47,273 nucleotides of DNA, taken from positions 1-47,273 of the forward strand of contig CANRPP010000008.1 in the NCBI GenBank assembly GCA_947632545.1. Direction: 5' to 3'. The stretch is from an uncultured Bacilli bacterium. Its GTDB lineage: Bacteria; Bacillota_I; Bacilli_A; RF39; UBA660. The translations under genes and the position numbers were made by a program. Of the stretch, positions 16,052-25,672 are shown piece after piece. The notes under the pieces were generated by a model. That model saw only the letters and a list, made by a program, of their open reading frames with translations. It was not told the origin of the DNA and ran no database searches. Within the stretch, counting starts at the first letter, position 1; every line of letters begins with the position of its first letter.

Positions 16052-19000
16052 TTACTAAATTAACTTCCATAAAACTTTCATCTATTATTGAATATAAATA
16101 AGTACTTACCTTTTTATTAGTTCTATTTTCAATTACTTTTTTATATCCTAATAATTGTTTATTATATAAATCATCTATAGTATTTTTTAATTTATAATCA
16201 ATAATAATTATCTCATTATCATTTTCTATCATTAAATCAATAATACCATGCATTAAATTATTATCTTCTAAATAAGTAAATTCATATTCTTTATAAAATT
16301 TAGAATCTAAATTACTTTGTATTAAACTACTATTTATAAAAGATTTTACTTTATTTTTAGAAAAATTATCTAATACAGAATAATTAGGATTTTTAAAATC
16401 AATCATCTCTAATATTTCATGGATTTTAGTACCAAAATCCATTTTTTCTTGTTCTTCTTTAGTAATTAATTTATTAGTTTGTTTAGAAAATCTTTCTTCA
16501 TTTTCAACTTCTTCACTATAATTAACTTCATAAATATTTATCTCTTTATTTTCTACTAATTTATTATAATCATTATATTTTTTATTAATTAAATAATCTC
16601 TACTACATATAGGATCAACACAAGAAATATAACTATCTAAATTAGAATAGACTATTTTTATCATATCAAGAAAAGATTTAATCTTATCTTTTTCTATATC
16701 AGAATTTTCTATTTTAGGTATTACTATAATCATCTTTTCTTTAGCTCTTGTTAAAGCTACATATAAAAGTCTAATCTTTTCACTTATTTCTTCACGTCTT
16801 GTATCTATTTTTAATAATTGTTTATAAATAGTTGGTTTAGTATAACTATTAAAATAAGGAATAACTATACCATATTTATTACTATATAAAATAGAATCAT
16901 TTAAGTCTTTATAACTAAATTCTTTACTAAAGCCTGAAAAATAACATATAGGAAATTCTAATCCTTTAGATTTATGAATAGTCATAATCTTTACAGAATT
17001 ACTATCACTAGTATTTAGAGAAAATTTTACTTTTTCATCTATATCAAAAATATTATCTAAATAACATATAAAATCATTTATAGTCATACCAGTTTTTTCT
17101 ATATCAGATAATAAATTATAAAAATACTCAATTCTAACTCTTCCTATTTCAATATTATAGGTAGTAAGTAACATTTCTTCATAATTAAATATGTCTAGTA
17201 ATTTTAATAAAAACATTTTAGGAGATAATTCATAAAAATAATTATATGCATCTATTAATTTTTTATAAATATCACTTTCCATAAATTTATTATCTACAAA
17301 TATATCAAATAATTCTTGATCACTTTTTCTAAATAGAAAACTTCTTCCTATAGACATAAATGAATATTTAAATTCTCTACCATAATCTTCCCTATCTATA
17401 CATAAAATAAGTTTTAATAAATTTTTAATTACTAATATATCTTTATCACTATTTAATTCTTCATCTTTATATAAAGTAAGTGGTATATGTAGGTATTCAA
17501 ATACTTTTTTATAATTATCAAACTCTGTTGCCCTATCTATTAAAATAACAAAATCACTATAAGTAATATTTCTTAATATTTTACTATCTTTATCAAATAC
17601 TTTATAGTTATTATTTATTTTATCTAATATATCATTACCTATTATAAACATTTCTTTTTCTGCATTAGTAAATTTATTATCACTATTATAGGTAAGTATA
17701 GAAAAATCATATGACTGATTAGTCCTACCTTCATTATTATAAGTATCATTACCAAATATCATACGATGTGATTTTTTATAATCTGCTCCTCCATAAACAT
17801 CATCCATTAAAGTATCAAATACTAAATTAATATTATTTAAAACTTCACTTCTTGATCTAAAATTTTTTAATAAATCTATTTTTATACCATTTGAATTATT
17901 TGAATATAAATCATACTTATTTTTAAATATATATGGATTAGCATTTCTAAATCTATAAATAGATTGTTTAATATCCCCTACCATATATACATTATTATTA
18001 CTAATTAAAGAAATAAAATACTCTTCTATATCATCAGTATCTTGATATTCATCAACCATAATTTCTTGATAACTATTTCTTAATTCATCTCTTACATCTA
18101 AATTATCTTCTACTATCTTTATAGCCATTCTACTTATATCTTTAAAAGAAAACATATTATAATTTATTTTATATTCATTAAATCTTTTATCGAATTCATA
18201 TAATATATCAATAATTATAGAAATATTATCATATGTAGAATTAATTATGTCTTTAATTTCATCTATATTCTCATAAATTACTAATTCATTAATCTTTTTT
18301 AAAATAATAGGTATCTTACTTTTTATATTTTTAGCATCCATTGATGCATTTTTAGGTATTCTAGGTAATTTTATATCAAGACTTTTAACTACATCATCAT
18401 AATTAGTAGAAGAAAATAACTTACTTAAACTATTATTTAATTCATTAATATAATCAGAATCTAAATGCAAACTTAATTCATTTATAATATCTTTTATTTT
18501 ATCGATTAGTTTTTTTATTTCTAAAAAATATGTATTAATATCATTATCTATTTTTAAAGAATCAAAATATGTTTTTAAATAATTTTTTAAATATACTTCT
18601 TTATCTATTCTCATATCTAATTTATCATTAAGTTTTAATATTAATTTTTTTAACTCTTTATCATCTTTAAAACAAAAATCATTTATAAGATTTGAAAATA
18701 ATTTATTATTACCCATATAATATTCATTAAATATATCATCTAGTAATTCTCTAGCTTTTATATTTAATATAGACTGCTCTGTTATTTTAATATCTTTATT
18801 TATATTAAGATAAGTATGATATTTTTTTACAATACTTAAAGAATAACTATCGAAGGTTGTAATATATGAATTATCTATTAGATTTGCTTCATCATATAAT
18901 TTTTCTTTAATAAGTTTTTTTCTAATTCTATCTTTCATCTCTTTCGCTGCTGCATTAGTAAATGTAAGTATTAATAAATTATTGATATGAATACCACTTT

Positions 19001-19127
19001 TTACTTTTCTTAATACTCTTTCTGTTAATACTGCTGTTTTACCACTACCTGCTCCTGCTGATACTATGATATTGCTACCTTCAGTATTAATTGCTTCATC
19101 TTGCTCCAAAGTCCACTTATTTGCCAC
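16029..19127 (-). CDS. addA: ATP-dependent helicase/nuclease subunit A
   Basis: A 1032-aa catalytic subunit of the AddAB (RecBCD-like) DNA-end processing complex that prepares double-strand breaks for RecA. The N-terminal UvrD-type helicase has Walker A SAGAGSGKTAVLTERV, motif II VDEYQDTDDIEE, GDIKQSIYRFR, and motifs V/VI (TIHKSKGLEFP, RLLYVALTRAKEK). The C-terminal RecB-type nuclease has GIIDLMIENDNEIIIIDYKLK. It is shorter than Bacillus AddA (about 1230) but has every motif. The start is GTG at 19127 after AAGGTGAT, overlapping the addB end by 11 nt. The 3' end overlaps the convergent M23 gene. Confidence 0.95.
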   Translation of the reverse strand: MANKWTLEQDEAINTEGSNIIVSAGAGSGKTAVLTERVLRKVKSGIHINNLLILTFTNAAAKEMKDRIRKKLIKEKLYDEANLIDNSYITTFDSYSLSIVKKYHTYLNINKDIKITEQSILNIKARELLDDIFNEYYMGNNKLFSNLINDFCFKDDKELKKLILKLNDKLDMRIDKEVYLKNYLKTYFDSLKIDNDINTYFLEIKKLIDKIKDIINELSLHLDSDYINELNNSLSKLFSSTNYDDVVKSLDIKLPRIPKNASMDAKNIKSKIPIILKKINELVIYENIDEIKDIINSTYDNISIIIDILYEFDKRFNEYKINYNMFSFKDISRMAIKIVEDNLDVRDELRNSYQEIMVDEYQDTDDIEEYFISLISNNNVYMVGDIKQSIYRFRNANPYIFKNKYDLYSNNSNGIKIDLLKNFRSRSEVLNNINLVFDTLMDDVYGGADYKKSHRMIFGNDTYNNEGRTNQSYDFSILTYNSDNKFTNAEKEMFIIGNDILDKINNNYKVFDKDSKILRNITYSDFVILIDRATEFDNYKKVFEYLHIPLTLYKDEELNSDKDILVIKNLLKLILCIDREDYGREFKYSFMSIGRSFLFRKSDQELFDIFVDNKFMESDIYKKLIDAYNYFYELSPKMFLLKLLDIFNYEEMLLTTYNIEIGRVRIEYFYNLLSDIEKTGMTINDFICYLDNIFDIDEKVKFSLNTSDSNSVKIMTIHKSKGLEFPICYFSGFSKEFSYKDLNDSILYSNKYGIVIPYFNSYTKPTIYKQLLKIDTRREEISEKIRLLYVALTRAKEKMIIVIPKIENSDIEKDKIKSFLDMIKIVYSNLDSYISCVDPICSRDYLINKKYNDYNKLVENKEINIYEVNYSEEVENEERFSKQTNKLITKEEQEKMDFGTKIHEILEMIDFKNPNYSVLDNFSKNKVKSFINSSLIQSNLDSKFYKEYEFTYLEDNNLMHGIIDLMIENDNEIIIIDYKLKNTIDDLYNKQLLGYKKVIENRTNKKVSTYLYSIIDESFMEVNLVTSKNLMD

Positions 19128-21441
19128 TTATATCACCTTCTAAAAAGTCTAGATTACTAACACTATCTAAATATACTAAATTACTATTATTTACAAAACA
19201 AATATCACTAAATTCACAATACTTGCAAGAAGATGTTTTATCAATAACTTTAGGATTAATAGAAAAATCTCCTTCTAATATTTTATCTATAGTTTTAGAA
19301 ATTACTTCTTCTGTATATTTTAAAATATTATAAATATCTACATCACTAAGTATTTTACTATCTTTTGAAAAACTAGAATCTTTATTTATTTTCATACTTT
19401 TTATAAGTTCACTATTTTCATATGATTTATCAAATTCTACTAATCTATTAACCTCATCTGTTGAATATCCCTGTAATTTTAAATTATTATACTTAATATC
19501 ATCTAAACTCTTATTCTTTAAAAAATTATATTTAGAAAATAATACTCTTTGAAAATATATACCTGTAAATATTGGATTATCAAAAAGATTAGACTTATTA
19601 ATTAAATATAAATATATCGCAAGTTGCATATCAAGACCATATTTCATATTATTAAGAGATGTACTTACATTACCAGTTTTATAATCAATTATAGAATAAT
19701 AAGTATCATTAATATTTTTCTTATATAATATCTTATCTATTTTACCCGTAAATATAACATCAATCATTTTATCTATTTTTATATTTATTTCTTTTTCACA
19801 TAATTTATCATTATAAGTAGTAAGTAATTCCTGTTTTTTAATAATTTCTATCGCATCAAATAATTTATTTTTTATATCCTTTAAAAAGAATACCTCACTA
19901 ATAGATAATTCTTTATCTTCTAAATATAAATCCCATTCTTTATCAAAAGAAAAATTATCATTATACATAACTTCAAACATATGATGAAATAAATTACCTA
20001 TAAATATAGAAAATGTTGAATCACTAGAATTAAGTTTTAAAATATAATTTACATAGTATTTAAAACCACAATTATTATAAGTATTTAAAGATGTATAACT
20101 AAGTTTTAATAATGAATTAATAAACTCTATAAACTTATTATTAGATATACCTGTAAATTTATTATCATAAGTATTATATTTAATATCATAATTATTAAGT
20201 AGACTTCCTAAATTAGAATTAATTTCTCCATATTTATAATAATTATCTAAATATTTACCTAATAATATTTTATTATAAGTATTAGAGTTATATATTTTAT
20301 TAGAATCAAACTCTTCTACTATAAGTTTTTCATCTTCAATTATAGTAGAAGGTAAATAAGTGTTAAAATTACTATTTATTCTATATGATAGATATAAATT
20401 TTTTATATTACTTAAATTATTAATAACAGAGTTTTTCTCTATTATATTTTTTTCTACTGTTTTATATAAAGATACTTCATCTTTCATATTATCTTTTATA
20501 TAATCTTCATCTTTATATACTCTAGGTATTAAATCACTATTAAAACCAATTACAAATAAGTAATCATTATCACTTAATACCATATCTTTATAATCAATTA
20601 TATTTACTGCATTAACTAATTTATCTGGTTTTATATAAGTATGTTTTAACTTATCAATTAAAATATCCCTATAATTAGGATCATCTTCTATTAATACTAA
20701 AGAATTAATTACATCTATAAGTTTTTTACTAATACGATTAGTAAATGATGGAAGTTTTTTATACTCTAAATAATCTTTAACTAAATTAGTACCATATAAT
20801 GATTCTTTCATATCAATATTAATAGGAATATTAAAATATTTAAATACCTTTTTTATCGTATATAAATCATCATCATATACATTTGATAAATATATATTAT
20901 TTATACAAATACCATTATTAAGTAATTCTATAATTTTACTACAAACATATGCGATTTCATCTTCTAAAGTATTACATTTAATTACTTTAGAAGTTAATTT
21001 ATTTTTTTCTTTATTAATAAATTCACTATTACTTAACATTTCTTTTTCATATTTTTCTATTGTTTCATAGTTATATACAATTACTTTTTTATTCTTTAAA
21101 TAGTCATTAAATAATTTATCAAAATATAATAAATTATTATTAATTAAATCTATTTTTATATCTTTTAATAAATTTAATTTATCAGTAGAATAATTTTTAT
21201 TAATATCAATTACATATAAATTATTAAGTATTATTTTACATATATCTAAATTATAATTATATTTATTAATTAAATAACTTATAGCTTTATAATCATAAGA
21301 AAAATAATAATGACTTTTATATTCTTCTATCGTCATATATTTAATATTCATTATATTTTTATTATTATTTAATAAATATAATTTTGAAGAGTTTGGTGTT
21401 ACTATTAATAAATTGTCATTTTTATATTTGTCAAAGTCCAT
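19117..21441 (-). CDS. addB: ATP-dependent nuclease subunit B, shortened form lacking Walker A
   Basis: A 774-aa AddB-like partner of AddA. The C-terminal nuclease has GKIDKILYK and IIDYKTGN. Four cysteines in the expected places (NNCGFKYY near residue 450, and CKYCEFSDIC near the end) would hold the 4Fe-4S cluster typical of AddB. The N-terminus begins DNLLIVTPNSSK, corresponding to the strand after the phosphate-binding loop, so the GRxGxGK(S/T) Walker A present in Bacillus AddB is missing. At 774 versus about 1160 aa the inactive helicase part is reduced. ATG follows AGGTGATAAT, and the space upstream is too short to hold a lost segment. Confidence 0.88.
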   Translation of the reverse strand: MDFDKYKNDNLLIVTPNSSKLYLLNNNKNIMNIKYMTIEEYKSHYYFSYDYKAISYLINKYNYNLDICKIILNNLYVIDINKNYSTDKLNLLKDIKIDLINNNLLYFDKLFNDYLKNKKVIVYNYETIEKYEKEMLSNSEFINKEKNKLTSKVIKCNTLEDEIAYVCSKIIELLNNGICINNIYLSNVYDDDLYTIKKVFKYFNIPINIDMKESLYGTNLVKDYLEYKKLPSFTNRISKKLIDVINSLVLIEDDPNYRDILIDKLKHTYIKPDKLVNAVNIIDYKDMVLSDNDYLFVIGFNSDLIPRVYKDEDYIKDNMKDEVSLYKTVEKNIIEKNSVINNLSNIKNLYLSYRINSNFNTYLPSTIIEDEKLIVEEFDSNKIYNSNTYNKILLGKYLDNYYKYGEINSNLGSLLNNYDIKYNTYDNKFTGISNNKFIEFINSLLKLSYTSLNTYNNCGFKYYVNYILKLNSSDSTFSIFIGNLFHHMFEVMYNDNFSFDKEWDLYLEDKELSISEVFFLKDIKNKLFDAIEIIKKQELLTTYNDKLCEKEINIKIDKMIDVIFTGKIDKILYKKNINDTYYSIIDYKTGNVSTSLNNMKYGLDMQLAIYLYLINKSNLFDNPIFTGIYFQRVLFSKYNFLKNKSLDDIKYNNLKLQGYSTDEVNRLVEFDKSYENSELIKSMKINKDSSFSKDSKILSDVDIYNILKYTEEVISKTIDKILEGDFSINPKVIDKTSSCKYCEFSDICFVNNSNLVYLDSVSNLDFLEGDISGK

Positions 21442-21477
21442 ATTATCACCTATTAATATTGTATCATTTATAATTAC

Positions 21478-21504
21478 AAAATAAAAGAAGCATATTATGC
21501 TTCT
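21478..21504 (-). terminator. Terminator after rpmF
   Basis: AGAAGCAT-AAT-ATGCTTCT (minus strand) overlaps the rpmF stop and is followed by TTTATTTTG. It separates the yceD-rpmF operon from addBA. Confidence 0.75.
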
Positions 21505-21701
21505 TCAACATTAACAATAGTTTCTTTTTTGTAGCTACCACATTTTTTACAAACTCTATGAGGTTTTATCATCGCACCACAAGTTGGACATTTAGTCATT
21601 GTAGGTACATCTAGTGCCTTATGTGCTTGTCTAGTTCTCTTTCTTGTTTTAGAAACCTTATGAAATGGTACTGCAAACATTTGAATATTTAACTTAATCA
21701 T
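21495..21701 (-). CDS. rpmF: 50S ribosomal protein L32 with an N-terminal, Prp-site-like extension
   Basis: A 68-aa large-subunit protein. The body is canonical: [20 protein letters not shown], then a zinc ribbon CPTC...CKKC. Before AVP there is an extra MIKLNIQMF. Translation from the upstream ATG (21701) is supported by AAGGAG 7 nt before it, and the inner ATG (MFAVP) has no ribosome binding site. The extension is nearly the same as that of L27 in this window (KLNIQLF-A), which the protease Prp removes in Bacillota. Cutting at the same F-A bond would leave the standard AVP start. It is 4 nt downstream of yceD, its usual partner. The track start (21722) is too far upstream. Confidence 0.93.
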   Translation of the reverse strand: MIKLNIQMFAVPFHKVSKTRKRTRQAHKALDVPTMTKCPTCGAMIKPHRVCKKCGSYKKETIVNVEEA

Positions 21702-21705
21702 AATA

Positions 21706-22161
21706 TCACTCCTTTTTATCAAAGTTTTTTAATAAATCACTAAATGGATTATTATTAGAAATCTCTTCATCTTCACTAATTAATTTCCATCCATCCCCCT
21801 TAATTTCACTAAAATTTGTAACTTCAGTAAACTTAAGTGGAACCTCTAGTACAATATTTTCCCACAAAAACTCAAATAAATCAAGTTTATTTTCATCATT
21901 TTTTAAAGTTTCTTCTAAAATATCATCATATTTTATAGAAAATGGATACTCTATTTCTTCTAATGAGATAGCGTCTTCTATAATCATTTTACCATCTATA
22001 TCAAAAATACCATGAATTGTATCATTACTATCATAATATAATTTTCCAAAAATATGCAAATTATTGATATCTACTACTTCGCTATCTTTATAATAATCTT
22101 TAGGTATAACTATATTTTGATTTATAATAAATTCTTTATCAAAATCTAAATCTATAAACAT
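21706..22161 (-). CDS. yceD: YceD/DUF177-family protein (23S rRNA accumulation)
   Basis: A 151-aa acidic protein. The DUF177 pattern is present: beta-rich N-terminus, [26 protein letters not shown] in the middle (without the usual cysteine pair), and a C-terminal [10 protein letters not shown] like the family's xPRxxxLKxLL. YceD is required for normal 23S rRNA accumulation in E. coli and plants and is commonly encoded directly before rpmF, as here (4-nt gap). Start ATG follows GGTGAT. The link to L32 suggests a shared role in 50S assembly. Confidence 0.82.
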   Translation of the reverse strand: MFIDLDFDKEFIINQNIVIPKDYYKDSEVVDINNLHIFGKLYYDSNDTIHGIFDIDGKMIIEDAISLEEIEYPFSIKYDDILEETLKNDENKLDLFEFLWENIVLEVPLKFTEVTNFSEIKGDGWKLISEDEEISNNNPFSDLLKNFDKKE

Positions 22162-22165
22162 ATAA

Positions 22166-22678
22166 TCACCATTTTTTACTTTTTACTTTTTGTTGTGCCT
22201 TTAATTTTTCTTTAAATAATATTTTAGTAGCATCATCACTAATATTAGGATTTTCTTTAATAATCTCTTTATATATTTCCATTGCCAAAGAAGAAGGACA
22301 GAAAATATAATCATCACCATCTTTTATAGGTTCACAATTAATATTATCTTTATTCTCTAAAATTTGTTGCATAACACGTTGTTTTGTATTAAGCATATCA
22401 GTATATAAATTTTCCACACTAAAATCAAGTCCACATTTTATACATAATGGATAATTTCTTGTTGAGAATACAAATATGTGATTACATTCATTCATATTGA
22501 TGTAATTTATTGACCTTGCCAAACCATCTAAATCTGCTCTTTTTGTTCTAAGTTTACTAATTAATAATTTATATTCTTTAATCTCTTCTTTTTCTTCTAA
22601 TTCTTTAATTTTTCTCTCTGTATTCATAATTTCAGTTAATGTATTATTATAATTTTCTTTTAATTCTTTTTTATACAT
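22166..22678 (-). CDS. Unknown protein with coiled coil and Cys/His cluster
   Basis: A 170-aa protein, not recognised. An N-terminal coiled coil (about 1-55, KIKELEEKEEIKEYKLLISK) is followed by CNH and then CIKCG about 16 residues later, which could bind zinc. The C-terminus is helical with a very basic end (KLKAQQKVKSKKW). It is the gene immediately before yceD (4-nt gap) in the operon that ends with rpmF, so a ribosome- or RNA-related role is possible but unproven. AGGAGAATTAAATT precedes the ATG. Confidence 0.75.
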   Translation of the reverse strand: MYKKELKENYNNTLTEIMNTERKIKELEEKEEIKEYKLLISKLRTKRADLDGLARSINYINMNECNHIFVFSTRNYPLCIKCGLDFSVENLYTDMLNTKQRVMQQILENKDNINCEPIKDGDDYIFCPSSLAMEIYKEIIKENPNISDDATKILFKEKLKAQQKVKSKKW

Positions 22679-22705
22679 AATTTAATTCTCCTAACTATAT
22701 AATAA

Positions 22706-23653
22706 CTATTTTCTTAAAGATTTTACCATTTGTTTAGCATCTTGTAAATCTTGTCTTGTAACATTTTTATTTAATCTTAAAGGTATTTTTGGTTCTTTAC
22801 TACTATTAATTGGAAATTGTATTAAATCTTCTTTACTATATTTATTTATTAAGCCATCATATATAGTAATTTTATAATTATCAAGACCTATATGATTTAT
22901 TATAATATGTTGTAGTGATATATTAGAGTCTTTAACTCTAGCAATTATCATTGTATTACTACTATGTTTAGTTGTTTTATTTACTTTAGATTGTCCTGTA
23001 CTTGGACCTGCAATATTTAAAAAGTCTGAATTTGGATATACATATTGACCTACCATAGTTTCCCCATATTTAAATTGATATCTTTCTATATAATCAATAT
23101 TTTCTTTTAAACTTTGCATAATGACTTTAGATACTTTTTCTTCAGATGATATATCTTTATTAAACATTTTACCTGATAAATATATTAAATATGCCTTTTC
23201 ATCTTCAGTGTTTTTTTCAAATAATCTTTCTATTTCTTCTCTTTTCATATATTCAGTTCTTTTAGAAAAGTTTAAGACTTTATTTATTATTAATGCCTCA
23301 TTATTATCTTTTATAACAAAACTTTCAATAATACCATCACCAATTCTAATATATGGTTTTTCAAATTCAAATAATTGATTTGTATAACTTATAATTGAAT
23401 TACTATTACTTCTTTTAAAATTTTTTGATACATTTAAGTAATGAATAGGAATGTTTGAATATGGAAAGTTTTTTCTTCTTTCATCTTCTAAATATTTATT
23501 TATATATAAATCAGAATCAGTATCACTATGAAATAAGATTCCATCTTCATTTAACATAGTTATAGAATTACCATATGGAACTATATATTCAATACAATCT
23601 TCTCCTACATACTGACTTTCTATTTTTTGAACTATTTCTTTTACATTTTTCAT
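22706..23653 (-). CDS. Unknown 315-aa soluble protein
   Basis: Not recognised. No signal peptide or membrane helix. Mixed alpha/beta sequence with an aspartate-rich segment (FHSDTDSDLYINKYLEDERR), a glycine stretch (IAGPSTGQSKVNKTTKHSS) and a basic C-terminus (DLQDAKQMVKSLRK). It is the first gene of the operon leading to yceD-rpmF and has a strong GGAGGGG ribosome binding site. Clean codon use and operon position argue that it is a real gene; no function is proposed. Confidence 0.75.
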   Translation of the reverse strand: MKNVKEIVQKIESQYVGEDCIEYIVPYGNSITMLNEDGILFHSDTDSDLYINKYLEDERRKNFPYSNIPIHYLNVSKNFKRSNSNSIISYTNQLFEFEKPYIRIGDGIIESFVIKDNNEALIINKVLNFSKRTEYMKREEIERLFEKNTEDEKAYLIYLSGKMFNKDISSEEKVSKVIMQSLKENIDYIERYQFKYGETMVGQYVYPNSDFLNIAGPSTGQSKVNKTTKHSSNTMIIARVKDSNISLQHIIINHIGLDNYKITIYDGLINKYSKEDLIQFPINSSKEPKIPLRLNKNVTRQDLQDAKQMVKSLRK

Positions 23654-23688
23654 ATATAAACCCCTCCAATAAATTTATATGCCATAAT

Positions 23689-23716
23689 ATTATAACATAA
23701 AATATTTAATTTGCAA
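23689..23716 (-). promoter_or_regulatory. Promoter of the operon ending in yceD-rpmF
   Basis: -35 TTGCAA (23716-23711), 16-nt spacer, -10 TATAAT (23694-23689), about 36 nt before the start of the 315-aa gene. Confidence 0.55.
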
Positions 23717-23779
23717 AAATATTTCTTTATTTTAGTATTTTTTTATGTTAAAATTATAACTACTAAAAGAGGTGATTTT

Positions 23780-24934
23780 ATGGCAGTTGGTATTATTGCA
23801 GAATATAATCCTTTTCATAATGGTCATTTATATCATCTAAATAAAATAAAAAAAATGTATCCTAATGAAGAAATAATATTAGTACTAGGTGGTAATTTTA
23901 CTGAACGTGGCACTCCATCAATTATTGATAAATGGAAAAAAACTGATATTGCTTTAAAAGCAGGCATAAATTTAGTTATAGAATTACCATATACTATCGC
24001 AACAGAAAGTGCAGACTACTTTAGTTATGGAGCAGTAACTATATTAGAAAAATTAAAAGTAGATAAATTAGTATTCGGCAGTGAAACAAATGATATAAAA
24101 CTACTTATAGAACTAGTAGATACAGAACTTAATAATGAAGAGTTTGACCCACTTACTAAAATATATATGAAAATGGGAGAAAACTATCCTACTGCCCTAT
24201 CTAAAGCTTTACTTGATTTAACAGGTAAAAGTATTAATTTACCAAATGATTTATTAGGAATTAGTTATATAAAAACTATTAAGAAAAATAATTATAAAAT
24301 AAAACCAATATGTATAAAAAGAAAAGATAATTATAATAATAAAGAATTAGAAGATAAAATAAGTAGCGCTACTAGTATTAGAGAAGCATTAAAAAATAAT
24401 ATTAATATAGATAATCAAATACCTAATTTTGTAAAACCTTATCTAAATAATTTACACTTTCAAGAAGATTATTTTAAATTTTTAAAATATAAAATTATGT
24501 TAGAAGATGATTTAAGTATATATCAAACTGTAGATGAAGGGCTTGGTGATAAAATAAAAAAAGAAATAGTTAATTCTACAAGTTATGATGATTTAATAAA
24601 TAAAGTTAAAACTAAAAGATATACTTATAATAAAATTAATAGAATGTTAAATCATATATTATGTGGTTTTACTAAAGAATTAGCAGAAAAGACTAAAAAT
24701 ATAGAATATATAAGAGTATTAGGATTTGATAATATAGGACAAAGTTATTTAAATAAAATAAAAAAAGATGTTGATATTCCAGTAATTAGTAACTTTTCTA
24801 AAAATAAAAGTTCTATGATACAAATGGAATTTATCTCAACTGCTGTATATGCATCAATATTAGATGAAGAAAATAAAAAGAAAATGATACAGCAAGAATA
24901 TATTAATCATCCAAAATATAAGGAGAAGATGTAA
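23780..24934 (+). CDS. tmcAL: tRNA(Met) cytidine acetate ligase
   Basis: A 384-aa TmcAL (YlbM) enzyme that uses ATP and acetate to form N4-acetylcytidine at C34 of elongator tRNA(Met), securing AUG decoding. The nucleotidyltransferase core starts VGIIAEYNPFHNGHLYHL with the HxGH motif (HNGH) and continues with LGGNFTERGTPSI and LVIELPY. SSATSIREAL mid-protein corresponds to the second substrate-binding motif. The track start (23711) is upstream; ATG 23780 follows AGAGGTGATTTT and gives the standard family N-terminus. The gene ends directly against gmk (stop codon adjacent to the next ATG). Confidence 0.93.
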   Translation: MAVGIIAEYNPFHNGHLYHLNKIKKMYPNEEIILVLGGNFTERGTPSIIDKWKKTDIALKAGINLVIELPYTIATESADYFSYGAVTILEKLKVDKLVFGSETNDIKLLIELVDTELNNEEFDPLTKIYMKMGENYPTALSKALLDLTGKSINLPNDLLGISYIKTIKKNNYKIKPICIKRKDNYNNKELEDKISSATSIREALKNNINIDNQIPNFVKPYLNNLHFQEDYFKFLKYKIMLEDDLSIYQTVDEGLGDKIKKEIVNSTSYDDLINKVKTKRYTYNKINRMLNHILCGFTKELAEKTKNIEYIRVLGFDNIGQSYLNKIKKDVDIPVISNFSKNKSSMIQMEFISTAVYASILDEENKKKMIQQEYINHPKYKEKM

Positions 24935-25609
24935 ATGAAAAAAACTAAAGAAGAAGGACAATTAATTGTAATATCTGGACCAAGTGGATGTGGTAAAGGA
25001 ACTATTGTTAAAGAAGTATTAAAAACAAATGATAAAACATGGGGATCAATATCATGTACAAGTAGAAAGCCTAGGAAAGGTGATGTTGAAGGACGTGATT
25101 ATTACTTTCTATCAAAAGAAGAATTTGAAAAAGGTATAAAAGAAGGTAAATTTTTAGAATATGCAGAATATGCAGATAATTATTATGGTACACCAAGAGG
25201 CGCTATTCAAGAAAAATTAGATCAAGGTATTGATGTCATTCTAGAAATAGAAATACAAGGTGCTTTAAAAATAAAGGAATTATTAGAAGATACAATATTT
25301 ATCTTTATACTTCCTCCTTCTATGAAAGAATTAAAGAAAAGATTAGAAGGAAGAAATACTGAAACAAAAGACAAAATAACTAAAAGATTTTTAACTGCAT
25401 ATAAAGAAATTAATGAAGTTAATAAATATAATTATGTTGTTGTAAATGATGAAGTAGACCTTGCAGTTAAAAAAGTAAATTCTATACTTTTATCTGAAAA
25501 ATGCAGAGTTGATAGAATTGAAGAAAGTTATTTAAATTCACTTGAAGAAGAAATACATGAAATCTTAAGAGAAGATAAAATATTTATTAATGAAAAGTTA
25601 AATATATAA
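24935..25609 (+). CDS. gmk: Guanylate kinase
   Basis: A 224-aa enzyme that phosphorylates GMP to GDP using ATP. P-loop SGPSGCGKGT is at about residues 14-23. The GMP-binding segment has SCTSRKPRKGDVEGRDYYF and EYAEYADNYYGTPR, and the lid region IFILPPSMKELKKRL and RNTETKDKITKR. It carries a C-terminal acidic extension of about 20 residues relative to the usual 205 aa. Its ribosome binding site (AAGGAGAAG) lies inside the end of tmcAL and the ATG begins one base after the tmcAL stop, so translation is coupled. The tmcAL-gmk arrangement is unusual, because gmk is often followed by rpoZ. Confidence 0.96.
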   Translation: MKKTKEEGQLIVISGPSGCGKGTIVKEVLKTNDKTWGSISCTSRKPRKGDVEGRDYYFLSKEEFEKGIKEGKFLEYAEYADNYYGTPRGAIQEKLDQGIDVILEIEIQGALKIKELLEDTIFIFILPPSMKELKKRLEGRNTETKDKITKRFLTAYKEINEVNKYNYVVVNDEVDLAVKKVNSILLSEKCRVDRIEESYLNSLEEEIHEILREDKIFINEKLNI

Positions 25610-25637
25610 AAATTAAAATTTAAGTTTATGTATTTTA

Positions 25638-25666
25638 TTGTTAAAGTAAATATTTTGTGTTATTAT
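25638..25666 (+). promoter_or_regulatory. Promoter of candidate small RNA
   Basis: -35 TTGTTA (25638-25643), exactly 17 nt, -10 TATTAT (25661-25666). The predicted start near 25673 is the base before the first hairpin. Confidence 0.6.
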
Positions 25667-25672
25667 GTATTT

